From assembly GCA_004352715.1 (NCBI GenBank), contig SCFE01000069.1:290701-354700 (forward strand): a stretch of DNA of 64,000 nt. Direction: 5' to 3'. A model generated the notes under the pieces. That model made no database searches. It saw nothing but the letters and a program-made list of their open reading frames with translations, and was not told the origin of the DNA. Source of the DNA: Hofstenia miamia (Eukaryota; Xenacoelomorpha; Acoela). A program made the translations under genes and the position numbers. The first letter of the stretch is position 1, and each line of letters opens with the position of its first letter. Of the stretch, positions 10,686 through 20,799 are shown piece after piece.

Positions 10686-10967
10686 TTAATGCTTTCTGGA
10701 ACAATGCAATAGCTTATGACATGTCCTATACTTTAGAGTGATCTTCCCAGAGGATGAACCGGATATGATACATTCGGCTCTGTTACAAATTATCTGAAGT
10801 CTTTTATTCAGGTAATCCGGCAATACAACAAACAGGCGCAGAACAGTATTCCAAGATGAAACAGGTGGTTGCTTGAAAAATAATGTTGAGTTCTTTAGCT
10901 TCAACAAATTTGCGGAATAAGCTGAGTGCATATAATCGCTGGGATGATTTACATATAATATAGTCAA
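10686..10967 (-). pseudogene. LINE C-terminal fragment, minus strand
   Basis: The minus-strand frame contains SSWNTVLRLFVVLPDYLNKR and LQIICNRAECIISG. This resembles the region after the reverse transcriptase of CR1/Jockey-type LINEs, where a sequence like SLPKYLSDQIERIQKRALRII is typical. No other domain is present. It is opposite in orientation to the LINE pseudogene just upstream, so it represents a separate insertion. Confidence 0.5.
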
Positions 10968-10989
10968 TGTGACAGTTTCATTTCAGATT

Positions 10990-12188
10990 TTGAGACAGCC
11001 ACAAACCAATTTTTAATAAATTTCCCCTATCAAACACAAAACGGTTATTCTTTAAAAACACTGATTTAACAATAGACACTACCTTAGTGGTATTTTTACA
11101 ATAAATTTAAATGTGTCCACCCGACCCGAGTCTTTTCGATGTAAATTTATATCAGTTTTCTCAACTCTAGACTAGCAGTGATGTATGATTCTTTGAAATA
11201 ATCTTGCAGTTTTGCTAACTGCATATTTTCAATTCTTTCTTTTCAAAATATTGACAATTTCTAACGTTTGCAACAAAAGTAGTGCTAAATCAAATATATA
11301 AGGGAATCATAAATACAATAAACGCAAAGCAATGCAAAAAATATAAATTGAAACAACAAGAATCTTACAGAAAGAGATGCACAGCGTAAGATAGTTGAAT
11401 CAAGAAAATATAAAGAAAAATGCCTTTCGCGTGCTGTGAAACGCAATAAGCAACAAGAGTATAGACAAAGAATTACAAATCAAGTAGTGAAAGTAACTGA
11501 TGAATCAACATCATCATCTTCATTTTCTAGCAATTCATCTCAGTTTAGTTCATTCAAAAAGGTGTTTAACTCCTTACCTAAAAGTTCANTTGAGACAGCC
11601 ACAAACCAATTTTTAATAAATTTCCCCTATCAAACACAAAACGGTTATTCTTTAAAAACACTGATTTAACAATAGACACTACCTTAGTGGTATTTTTACA
11701 ATAAATTTAAATGTGTCCACCCGACCCGAGTCTTTTCGATGTAAATTTATATCAGTTTTCTCAACTCTAGACTAGCAGTGATGTATGATTCTTTGAAATA
11801 ATCTTGCAGTTTTGCTAACTGCATATTTTCAATTCTTTCTTTTCAAAATATTGACAATTTCTAACGTTTGCAACAAAAGTAGTGCTAAATCAAATATATA
11901 AGGGAATCATAAATACAATAAACGCAAAGCAATGCAAAAAATATAAATTGAAACAACAAGAATCTTACAGAAAGAGATGCACAGCGTAAGATAGTTGAAT
12001 CAAGAAAATATAAAGAAAAATGCCTTTCGCGTGCTGTGAAACGCAATAAGCAACAAGAGTATAGACAAAGAATTACAAATCAAGTAGTGAAAGTAACTGA
12101 TGAATCAACATCATCATCTTCATTTTCTAGCAATTCATCTCAGTTTAGTTCATTCAAAAAGGTGTTTAACTCCTTACCTAAAAGTTCA
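10990..12188 (+). repeat. Apparently identical 599-bp direct duplication around a single N (probable assembly artefact)
   Basis: Positions 10990-11588 and 11590-12188 appear base-for-base the same by eye, and the only separator is one N at 11589. Identity of this kind at a contig join is best explained by two overlapping contig ends that were not merged, rather than by a biological duplication. Only the second copy continues naturally into 12189 and beyond. Confidence 0.8.
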
Positions 12189-12389
12189 AGAGGAATGAAA
12201 CTAGTCACAAATTTCCAGCCGAGAATTTAGTTCACAAATCCAAAAGAAGGTAGGCCAAAGGAAATTCTTTCAAATGTTTTAGTTGGCTTTGTTGATAGAT
12301 CTGACATGCCATACACAACGCCAGCAAAAAGGGATAAGGTTTATTTTGTAAAAATTAATGGCAAAATTGTTATTTTCTCTGGAGCCTAA
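11952..12389 (+). pseudogene. Unrecognised Lys/Arg- and Ser-rich ORF with one in-frame stop
   Basis: I do not recognise this gene with confidence. The frame opens after a TGA at 11949 and reads NNKNLTERDAQRKIVESRKY, a basic, probably helical segment. A serine-rich stretch (STSSSSFSSNSSQFSSFKKV) and VFNSLPKSSRG follow. After one in-frame TAG (12228-12230) the same frame goes on with FTNPKEGRPKEILSNVLVGF, DRSDMPYTTPAKRDKVYF and VKINGKIVIFSGA, ending at 12387-12389. The order basic helix, SLPKSSR, then a D..Y..P.KRD.V motif, looks like a diverged transposon-linked or low-copy gene fragment. I recall similar patterns in invertebrate repeat-associated proteins but cannot verify this. The same sequence appears in the duplicated segment upstream (11352 onwards), which is probably an assembly copy. 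Confidence 0.35.
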
Positions 12390-12435
12390 ATGAATACATA
12401 CAGGTCTATTGAATTCGAATTCTGATGCTGTTTAT

Positions 12436-12793
12436 TGTACAGGGTGTTTCAGTGAAACCTGGTCAGTTTCAGCGGGTTCGTGTAAATTCAATTATAGTTC
12501 TATAGAAGTCAATGCCAATACAAATAATAAAGAATACTGGGAAATTTCATGTTAGAAAACTTATTTTGAATAATTTCATCAATATAGGCTGTAAATAACA
12601 TTGATATTATGTATGTGGTAATTCACACATAATTTATATTTGAAAATATCTTTCCTATGATTATTTGTTCTGTAGCATTATGTCTCTTTAACAAAATTGT
12701 TCAGTTATGACATTCTTTGGCCAGCGCGTAGTCCGGATCTAACGCCTCTAGACTTCTGGCTGTGGGGAACGGTAAAACACAGAGTGTATTCCA
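12436..12793 (+). mobile_element. Mariner-type transposon remnant running into a gap
   Basis: The sequence TACAGGGTGTTTCAGTGAAA at 12436 looks like a mariner terminal inverted repeat at a TA target. The last sequence before the gap encodes WPARSPDLTPLDFWLWG, the block around the third catalytic aspartate of mariner-type DDE transposases. Only about 260 bp separate the two, so most of the transposase is missing, or the two pieces belong to different copies. Confidence 0.6.
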
Positions 12794-13793
12794 NNNNNNN
12801 NNNNNNNNNNNNNNNNNNNNNNNNNNNNNNNNNNNNNNNNNNNNNNNNNNNNNNNNNNNNNNNNNNNNNNNNNNNNNNNNNNNNNNNNNNNNNNNNNNNN
12901 NNNNNNNNNNNNNNNNNNNNNNNNNNNNNNNNNNNNNNNNNNNNNNNNNNNNNNNNNNNNNNNNNNNNNNNNNNNNNNNNNNNNNNNNNNNNNNNNNNNN
13001 NNNNNNNNNNNNNNNNNNNNNNNNNNNNNNNNNNNNNNNNNNNNNNNNNNNNNNNNNNNNNNNNNNNNNNNNNNNNNNNNNNNNNNNNNNNNNNNNNNNN
13101 NNNNNNNNNNNNNNNNNNNNNNNNNNNNNNNNNNNNNNNNNNNNNNNNNNNNNNNNNNNNNNNNNNNNNNNNNNNNNNNNNNNNNNNNNNNNNNNNNNNN
13201 NNNNNNNNNNNNNNNNNNNNNNNNNNNNNNNNNNNNNNNNNNNNNNNNNNNNNNNNNNNNNNNNNNNNNNNNNNNNNNNNNNNNNNNNNNNNNNNNNNNN
13301 NNNNNNNNNNNNNNNNNNNNNNNNNNNNNNNNNNNNNNNNNNNNNNNNNNNNNNNNNNNNNNNNNNNNNNNNNNNNNNNNNNNNNNNNNNNNNNNNNNNN
13401 NNNNNNNNNNNNNNNNNNNNNNNNNNNNNNNNNNNNNNNNNNNNNNNNNNNNNNNNNNNNNNNNNNNNNNNNNNNNNNNNNNNNNNNNNNNNNNNNNNNN
13501 NNNNNNNNNNNNNNNNNNNNNNNNNNNNNNNNNNNNNNNNNNNNNNNNNNNNNNNNNNNNNNNNNNNNNNNNNNNNNNNNNNNNNNNNNNNNNNNNNNNN
13601 NNNNNNNNNNNNNNNNNNNNNNNNNNNNNNNNNNNNNNNNNNNNNNNNNNNNNNNNNNNNNNNNNNNNNNNNNNNNNNNNNNNNNNNNNNNNNNNNNNNN
13701 NNNNNNNNNNNNNNNNNNNNNNNNNNNNNNNNNNNNNNNNNNNNNNNNNNNNNNNNNNNNNNNNNNNNNNNNNNNNNNNNNNNNNNNNNNNNN
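12794..13793. other. Assembly gap, 1000 N
   Basis: A run of exactly 1000 N, probably a placeholder of arbitrary length. It abuts the outer end of the left arm of the inverted duplication. Open frames spanning it are meaningless. Confidence 0.95.
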
Positions 13794-14069
13794 CCAATTT
13801 TAATTTCATTTTCAATTTCAGAAGAAATAACAAGTTTCAAATATTATTTTTTTAATTATTTAAAATAATTTTTCCCAAATTCTCATAGAGACATTAATTT
13901 CAAGGTCTTGGATAATAAAATTTTATTCTGCACATATATATTATAATTTTTGCAAGCAGAAAATTGCAGAAAAGCACTCTACAATGAATTTTATATATTT
14001 GTGAGATCTAAGAAGCATAATAATGAATAATATTTTACTTGCAAGAATTAAAAGTAAATCAAATGTCAA

Positions 14070-14356
14070 TAGTTGTCCACTGGTGGCTATGATTGGCTGC
14101 AATTATTACTACTGCCGCTTCGTCTACACCAGTGGTCTACTAGTGGGTCACTGGTGGCTGCGGATGCCACTAATTCCCCACCAGTGGACTCCNNNNNNNN
14201 NNNNNNNNNNNNNNNNNNNNNNNNNNNNNNNNNNNNNNNNNNNNNNNNNNNNNNNTTGGCTGCAATTATTACTACTGCCGCTTCGTCTACACCAGTGGTC
14301 TACTAGTGGGTCACTGGTGGCTGCGGATGCCACTAATTCCCCACCAGTGGACTCCT
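14070..14356. repeat. CCACTGGTGG palindrome repeat with internal gap and duplicated flank
   Basis: The 10-bp palindrome CCACTGGTGG and near matches recur every 20-50 bp, ending at GGCTACATGAGATGTT. A 63-N gap (14193-14255) is flanked by apparently identical 100-bp copies (14093-14192 and 14256-14355), so the second copy is probably an unmerged contig overlap. The right arm of the inverted duplication has only one copy. Related arrays are at 43915-44045, 44500-44572 and 46855-46965. Confidence 0.65.
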
Positions 14357-14574
14357 GGTGCTGGCTACATGAGATGTTCCGTTTTCACAGGAGCATTGAA
14401 GCTTGCAATACTTTTTGCTAGTGTTGTTTCCTTGCATTAAATTGCCATTCTAAGTTATTTAGCAAGCTTCCAAGAAAAAAAATTTCTTGTCATGATCGCT
14501 GTAAATAAAATATAATATAGGCAAATGTAAAACTACAAACTGATAAACACAATATATAATAATAATAAAAATTA

Positions 14575-14825
14575 ATGTTTGTGTGAATGTTTGTGTAGGT
14601 GTTCAATATTGTTCAAATGTCTGGAATGCATGAAGTGTGTTGCTGTCTCTTAGTATCCATTGTTTTTTAGCCGTTATTTCAGTAGTTATTTTCTAATCTT
14701 TTTAAAAATATTTTCTACTAGCTTTTCATATTCTAAATTATTCCACAATTTTATTGATATGTGATAAAAACTATTAAAATTTTTACTTAAATACAGAAAT
14801 TTTTGTGATTGAATTCGAATTAAAT
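14575..14825 (-). pseudogene. LINE 3' end remnant, minus strand
   Basis: On the minus strand, scattered stops interrupt a reading with KISVFK near the start and RDSNTLHAFQTFEQY at the end. The better preserved LINE C-terminus at 41474-41683 contains KISVFNKNPNGFHHISIRLW and GDGNTLHTFEAYIQH, and this is its decayed relative. It is mirrored at about 43440-43690 in the other arm and abuts, head to head, the LINE fragment beginning at 14848. Confidence 0.55.
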
Positions 14826-14847
14826 AACTATTCTAATAACTTTAAGG

Positions 14848-16215
14848 ATATACCATAATGCTAGAAACCTTAATTCAAATGGAAATTATTACTTAAAGTT
14901 GATTACAATAATTGGAAACAAGGCAATTTTCTGAAATTACAGAAACTTGGCTTAAGCCTGATATCGACCATAACTTGTTTAATCTAGACAAACAAACTTT
15001 TGAAGTTTTTTCTAATCATCGAATAAGTTGAGGTGGTGGATTTATGATAATTGAGCTAAAATCTATAAAACCAGTCAAAAAATTTTTCATAAAATATTTG
15101 AATCACTGCAGATAGAAATAAAATCAATAGGGAACTGTTTCCAAAATAATTGATAAACGTAATTTATAATCCAAATTTATCTAGTCAAATATCTGAATTA
15201 TAATGTAAACGAAATGTCATATACTTAATAATTATATCTCTCTAAAGATATCAAGTGACTTTACTATTAATTACTTTAACTCTTCTGAACGAAATTCTAT
15301 AAATGAAATGCCTGCTACTTGTAATCTTCATTGTGAAAATACAGTTTTTCCAACTTGCATGAAATATTTAATTGAATACTTTTAACTAATTCTGAAGTTT
15401 CTTTCATATCATTAATGTTTGAATCATTTAATGATCATGCACTGTGTACATATATTAGTAAAAAAACTACTAAAAGCAAACAATTTAAAACCATAAATGC
15501 AGGAGACTATTTATCGTACCCAGATGAAAAAATGGAAAAGGCTGTAAAAATACCCCATTTAACTATATTAAAATCTGGACCTCAAATGATAAATTACATT
15601 GCAAACGGAATCTACAAGGCATTAAACAGCGTTGCATCAATTAAGATGTGATGGGTTAAGATTAAAGCAATTAACTTTCCTTTTTCAAACACCAATGATA
15701 ATCAAGTCCATGAACTAGTATCAATTAAACGAGAATTATTTGATCTTGTGAAATCCGACTCGACAAAGACTATTTGGACCAATTATGAAAGATCAAAGAA
15801 AACAATTAAGCAATTAAGAACAAAAAATTTAACTAAATCTCGGCAAAAATTCCTTAATAAATTAAATTCTACTCGAGAAAAATGGCGATACATCCACAAA
15901 TTTATTGGAAAATCTAAAGGTCTTTCATCTGAAATAAATGAATTAAACATCAATAATACTACCGTTACAGGCAAAACTCAAATACTAAATCATTTTAATT
16001 CAACATTCAAAAAACTTGAAAATTCAATTTCTCATCTTATAAGAAGAAACAAAATTCTGGTAATCTCAAACAATCAAAACAATTTTCCTTTAGACTTGCT
16101 ATAATCAATAAATTAGAAAACATTGTTAAAAAACAGATCAGCCGCTTCTTATTTCTCGCTTTTTTATTAATATTATCAAACGTTTTTTTCCTATTTTTGG
16201 AGAACAATTGTTAGT
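14848..16215 (+). pseudogene. LINE endonuclease and linker fragment (left arm)
   Basis: This is a broken ORF2 of a CR1-like LINE. Visible pieces are ARNLNSNGNYYLKLI and ETWLKPDIDHNLFNLDKQTF, typical of the N-terminal apurinic-type endonuclease that nicks target DNA. A degraded region with a DFTINYF remnant of the GDFN motif follows, then MFESFNDHALCTYI (15415-15651). The linker upstream of the reverse transcriptase holds IWTNYERSKKTIKQLR and EKWRYIHKFIGKSKGLSSE (15748-16104). The sequence stops being LINE-like at about 16215, where the right arm continues for about 2.4 kb more. The left arm therefore carries a deletion, or the right arm an expansion, at this point. Several frameshifts and stops make it non-functional. 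Confidence 0.7.
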
Positions 16216-16778
16216 CGCATTTAATCAATATATTATTATAATTCTTGTTTAATTTGAAATAACTTGGTTGGTAGCAGTGTTATACATTGCTTCAATAGTG
16301 CTTATGTTTGACCTAGTAAAGGAGAAAGGGCCTTCAGAATTTTGGAAACATGGACTATTATAAGGGCTCTCAATACTAACTAAGTTGAACTATTATAAAG
16401 TTGCTAAATATAAATAAGGGTCTATTATATTTTATTGTAATTTCTTATTTAATATTCGCACATCTCACTGCTAAATGATAAACTAGATGATATTATACAA
16501 TAACCTACACATTTGAACAATTTCCCACACTTAGATTGGTTCTTGAAGTATATATTCCCAGCTGGATATTTGAAAAATCAGATCTTGGGTTCATTAAAGT
16601 GACTTGAAAAATACTTTCTAGGTGTAAAATGAAAAGTTTAGAAGATAATAAAAGAATTTCAAGTCGATCTGAGCATTACTTGCAGCACAATCAACATTTT
16701 CCCAATTTCAAAACCCTAATGGAAATTTTTTAAAGAATTGACCTTAATAAAACGTGGATTTTGCAGTTAATAATGCCA

Positions 16779-16860
16779 GGATCAACGTCCGAAAATTTTT
16801 ATTCTCTTTTAATAATTCAGGATCAACGTCCGAAAATTTTTATTCTCTTTTAATAATTTT
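16779..16860 (+). repeat. 41-bp tandem duplication specific to the left arm
   Basis: The phrase CAGGATCAACGTCCGAAAAT, followed by TTTTATTCTCTTTTAATAAT, occurs twice in a row. The corresponding place in the right arm (about 39030-39085) has one copy, so this duplication arose after the arms were formed, or was lost from the other arm. Confidence 0.75.
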
Positions 16861-17233
16861 TAATAAACGTCCTAAATTATCCTGTTCCTACAATGGTTCA
16901 TGTTAAGATTTCTTAAAAAATATCGGAGTAGATAACCTCTAAGAAGCAATGGAAACCATTTAGTAGATGCAAAATTTAATGTAAAAGCGTTTGGTGGCGT
17001 TGCGATCCTTGATGCAACTAGCGCTTTAATAAAAAACAAAAAGAAACAACGTCGTTTTAGTGTCATCTCAGTCTTTGATCATTTCCTTTTTTCACCACAC
17101 TCAATAAATTCAATTCTCTTTGCGTATGAGAACATCCATCTGTCGGATAAAGATTTCTTAGTCTTCATCCGTAATCTAAGGAGGTTCTTTTACACTTATT
17201 CAACTGTCCCGAGTCATATTCGTGCTTTGCGTC

Positions 17234-17949
17234 CATAGATGGAAGTGGAACTGGGCAGGTCGGGGCGGGTATGGGGCAAATCTTTCTAAAGTGGGTACCC
17301 ATGGTTCAAAAGTGGGGCAGAAACACTTTTTTATTACGAAAGATTGAAGTAAGAGATTGCCAAATTTTGAGATTATAAAAGGATTTTTTTACATCAAATT
17401 TCTCTGCTTAAAAAAATGATTTTTTGTGAAAAATTAATTACCATGCATTTTTGGCTTTTAGTGAAATTCAATGATATCAGCAAAATCATTTTGATTTGAT
17501 TTGTAGTCAATTGGCTTTGCAATTAGAGTGGAAGGAGTGAAATTGTATTTGCATAAATATGCATTATTTGAAATATTAGCTTTATAAAAAGGTTTACAGT
17601 GTTAAAATTAAATTTCATTTTGCTATTAATAACGTTAGTAGATTTCTATTGGTTGTAATTGTGGAAATAACATTTAAAATATTTCTGCATCTTCTAGGAA
17701 GTAAGGATTCAAAATATTTTAGGGGTGGTGTAATGTGGGGCATTGAAGATTGTCATACGACAAATATGGAGCTATAAAATACAGTAAGAAATTTTGGAGC
17801 AGAATTTTATAGTAAGTTAATTTGGAGCGGTAGAATATAAAACGTGGTGCAATGTGGGGCAGATGTTAACAGGTGAAAATAAGAAAGGACACAAATTCCG
17901 TGGGGCGGGGCATGACAGTTCACAAAAATCTGCCCCACTTCCATCTCTG
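17234..17949 (+). mobile_element. Non-autonomous hAT-like element, 716 bp (left arm copy)
   Basis: Terminal inverted repeats CATAGATGGAAGTGG and, from the other end, CAGAGATGGAAGTGG bound the element. The flanks are TTTGCGTC (17226-17233) and CTTGCGTC (17950-17957), an 8-bp target duplication with one mismatch. Inside, GTGGGGCA-type blocks recur. The small open frames are not gene-like. The same insertion at the same place in the right arm (37952-38666) shows that it predates the inverted duplication. Confidence 0.75.
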
Positions 17950-18099
17950 CTTGCGTCAACCCACAATTTCCTAAGCCAACACAGCATCCTACAAAACACG
18001 CTATGCCCAATTGCCAACACCCAACGTTTATCCCACCCTACACCGTGCCCCATTCCAATGAACAAGGTAAACGCTTGGAACGTATTGTTTATATTTGTA

Positions 18100-19450
18100 T
18101 TGCTAGCAAACTGCATTATCAACACTACTATGAAATATCAATAAAATTTAGTAAATCTTTTCTTACTTTCATCTGTGACTACTTTTTTAATCATTTAATT
18201 AGCTTAGCAGGAGATGTGGAATTAAATCTTCACCCAATTTTAGATGAAATTAATATTGAGAATTTGCAAAATCGTTAAAAATATGTTTTTTAATGTATTT
18301 ATCTAAATGCTAGAAGTCTGAATTCAAATAGAAATCATTTTCTTAAAATTGCAACTCAATTTGTCTCAAATTAAATTTTTTATATTCAGAAACTTGGCTA
18401 AACAATTATATCAATCCAAATTTGTTTAATCTAGAATTTAAAAATACTAATGTTTTTGTTTAAAATATGGATAGTAGAGATGGTGGCATTATGCTAATTG
18501 TAACAAAAGTTTTAAAGCAAATCATAAAAAAGTATTTGAATCAGATGATTCTGTTTTTGAATCATAATGGATCGAAATTACATCACCTAGAAATGAATTA
18601 ATTAATGTTTCCTATTATCTAAGTAAGAACTTTCTTGTAGAGTATATAAAGTTCAAATACAAAAAATTTCAGATATTCCTAGCAATAACTATTCACTAAA
18701 TATATTAGGTGACTTTAACATTAACTATTTCAATGCTTTTCAAAAAAAAATTCATTGAAAGAATTATGCGATGCTTTAAAAATAAACAACGCTCAGACTC
18801 TCACTCGAAAAACGAAATTAATTGGTTATTTTTTATCTAATTCGGAAACTATATATAAAACTTATATCCCTGAATTCTTTAGTGATAAAGGACTGTGTAT
18901 TGATATTAGTAAAATTCAAGTTAAGCTTTCTAAGTTTAAAAATTTTTTTAGATGGCATCATTGAAAATATACTTAAAAATGTTCCATTCGACAATATTTT
19001 TACTCTAAATTCTTGTTCCCACACGTTAAATTACATCGTGACACAGATCAATCAAGCCCTAAACAAAGTAGCACGGCCCGCCAGGTAATCAACTAATCAC
19101 AAAGATTTAATTTAAGGGCAAATGATAATCAAGTAAATAAGATTACTGCAAACCTAAAGCAGAAACTAGTTAGATATAATCCGACCGAAATAAATTGGAC
19201 TAATTACGAAAGATCAAAAAATTAATTAAGGACTTATGCGCTAAATATTCAACTTTAAAACAACGTCAATTTTTTGAAAACTAAAATTCTTCTAAACAAA
19301 AGTAGAAATTTTTAAACTGTTTCACTGGGAAATTGAATGGGCTCAATAGTGAAATTTCAGAAATATATATTAATAATACAAAATTTACTGGTAAAAGGAT
19401 ATTAGATCATTTAAATCAGATATTTAAAGAATTAGTTAACTAAAATTTCT
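18100..19450 (+). pseudogene. 5' part of a CR1-like LINE with a degenerate 2A-like motif (left arm)
   Basis: The frame at 18003-18278 ends with an open stretch containing LAGDVELNLHP, a degraded form of the 2A-type motif (ending NPGP) found near the start of some animal non-LTR retrotransposons. After a stop, endonuclease-like pieces follow: YLNARSLNSNRNHFLKIA, a remnant aligning with ETWL, LGDFNINYFNAF near 18708, and NSCSHTLNYIVTQINQAL near 19010. Several frameshifts interrupt it. The order and wording parallel the LINE piece at 14848-16215, so both are probably one family. The reverse-complement copy is at about 36440-37800. Confidence 0.65.
18205..18237 (+). other. Degenerate 2A-like (ribosome-skipping) motif remnant
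   Basis: The codons read LAGDVELNLHP. The 2A consensus needs D-V/I-E-x-N-P-G-P; here the residues D, V, E and N are kept, but P-G is replaced by L-H, so skipping is not expected. Its position just ahead of the endonuclease region is where 2A-like motifs occur in some LINEs. The inverted copy is at 37665-37697. Confidence 0.5.
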
Positions 19451-19529
19451 CTATGAGAACTTATGCTATCAAAATGTAAGTCAATGATTGAATTTAGCCA
19501 TCTACTTTAAGAGAACTACACCTTTTACA

Positions 19530-19650
19530 GATGAATTTCGGAAATGTGCCAATGAATTTCGGAAATGTGCAAATGAATTTCGGAAATGTGATATTGAATT
19601 TCGGACAAGTTACCAATGAAATTCGGACAACATGCCAATGAATTTCGGAT
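19530..19650. repeat. About 21-bp minisatellite, AATGAATTTCGGAAATGTGC
   Basis: Six imperfect units of a 20-26-bp phrase built on GAATTTCGGA, separated by AATGTGCCAAT-type spacers, are seen. It lies close to the inner end of the inverted arm and is mirrored at 36243-36370. The open frame through it encodes an ISEIHLH-type repeat and is not regarded as a gene. Confidence 0.75.
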
Positions 19651-19752
19651 ATTTTTTATTACTGTATTAAGCTCATTCTTGATCTCGTTATTTCGTATTG
19701 TATACATGTTGAATGCATAGTACTTACTAAGTATCTCATTTTTTGTTACAGA

Positions 19753-20678
19753 CTGTAGTAAATGGCATGATCTTAGCATTACTTTTAATTTATATGACAG
19801 ACTGATTTTGATATAAATTGGCGTCATATGCATATGCACTCAAAGGGATGCCAGATTCACATCCCTATGCAAATGCCATTTTATAGAATTATTAAATTTT
19901 AAAAACTTTGAGCAATTTAAATGTGATTGCCCTCAACTGCCATTTCTGCTCTAAATTTCTACTCTAATTTTCGCAATTTTGAAAAACTATCATTGGCATG
20001 GCTCCAATTGTAAATCGATAAAATTCGTATTTGATATTTTGAAATGCATGATTTGTCGACTTCCTTAGCTAAAATAAATCTTTTCTGTTTAAAGCAAATT
20101 TAAACAAATTCAAGAGCAACTGATTAGAGAAAAAAACTAAAGAAATTATTAGCAATTTTTCTTGAAAATGATTTACTAAGTGAACTGCAGGACTAACTTA
20201 TTTTTATAATAATAATATTACAAATATCTTTTTGAAAAAATCGCCCCCAGGCCGTAAATATATATTTTTCATGGTTTATTATTTATTCTAGTTTGGTTGC
20301 TTAAAAATATTTGCTTGCCTAGCTTTTGAAAGCACGAGCCGCCACTGGTTATCGGCCATAGCTATTGAATTCTTACAAATAACAATTATGATAAAGAAAA
20401 AACTCATATATTAATTTATCTAACAATGTTAATTCAAAATGTTCTTCTTGAGATGCAAAATATTTATCAATAACAGTAAATTCATTTGTAGAATCAACAC
20501 ATTGTTTAGGAATGACCTTAAATAGCTTTTACTATCATTTTGTAGAGTACAACCAATAGTCCTACTTAGTAGTTGATTCCAACTATCTCTTACTGCTCGA
20601 TTATGTAGACTATGTATTATGCAATAACTTTATTATGACATTAGAAGGCAGTAACCAAATTCTCTTTAGGAGCAGGAG
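19753..20678. other. Unique AT-rich sequence at the start of the spacer
   Basis: No gene, element terminus or repeat was recognised between the inner end of the left arm and the telomeric array. Confidence 0.45.
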
Positions 20679-20706
20679 TTAGGGTTAGGGTTAGGGTTAG
20701 GGTTAG
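20679..20706 (+). repeat. Interstitial telomeric repeat, (TTAGGG)4 TTAG
   Basis: Four perfect TTAGGG units and a partial fifth lie in otherwise unrelated sequence. TTAGGG is the telomere unit of most animals. A short perfect array inside a chromosome is usually a repair scar or a transposon-borne sequence. Confidence 0.9.
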
Positions 20707-20799
20707 CAATGCCATGCAATCAGGAAGGAAGTGATTACCAGCAGCGATCTTCAACACTACGCCCTGGTTTGTTACTCATAAAGGAACTAGCTCAGTGAA

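Larger units (their letters stand above)
13794..19752. repeat. Left arm of a large inverted duplication
   Basis: This segment is repeated in reverse complement at 36144-44328. Collinear landmarks, paired by their reversed positions, include 13794 with 44328, 15415 with 42815, 17234 with 38666, 18205 with 37697 and 19525 with 36371. The inner boundary is sharp: TTTTTTGTTACAGA is shared up to 19752, after which the arms differ. Long runs look identical by eye, for example the last 250 bp of the arm. The right arm has about 2.43 kb (39592-42020) that is absent here, and this arm has a 41-bp tandem duplication near 16780 that the right arm lacks. The outer end is hidden by the gap. Confidence 0.9.

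Noticed and set aside
12697-13868. Long open frames across runs of N (also at 24267-25373, 26699-27332 and 56288-57652)
   Set aside because: They consist almost entirely of unknown bases. Only the mariner motif before 12794 has real support.
17807-18144. Several small frames with cysteine-rich or proline-rich sequence, mirrored at 37757-38094
   Set aside because: They overlap on both strands of the hAT-like element end and its flank and are duplicated with the arm. No domain is visible and both strands are equally open.
19530-19650. CRISPR-like array
   Set aside because: The units are imperfect and nearly contiguous without unique spacers, and the DNA is animal nuclear sequence with introns.
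19525-19839. Open frame with ISEIHLH repeats, mirrored at 36138-36371
   Set aside because: It is produced by the minisatellite. There is no start context, domain or sign of codon constraint.
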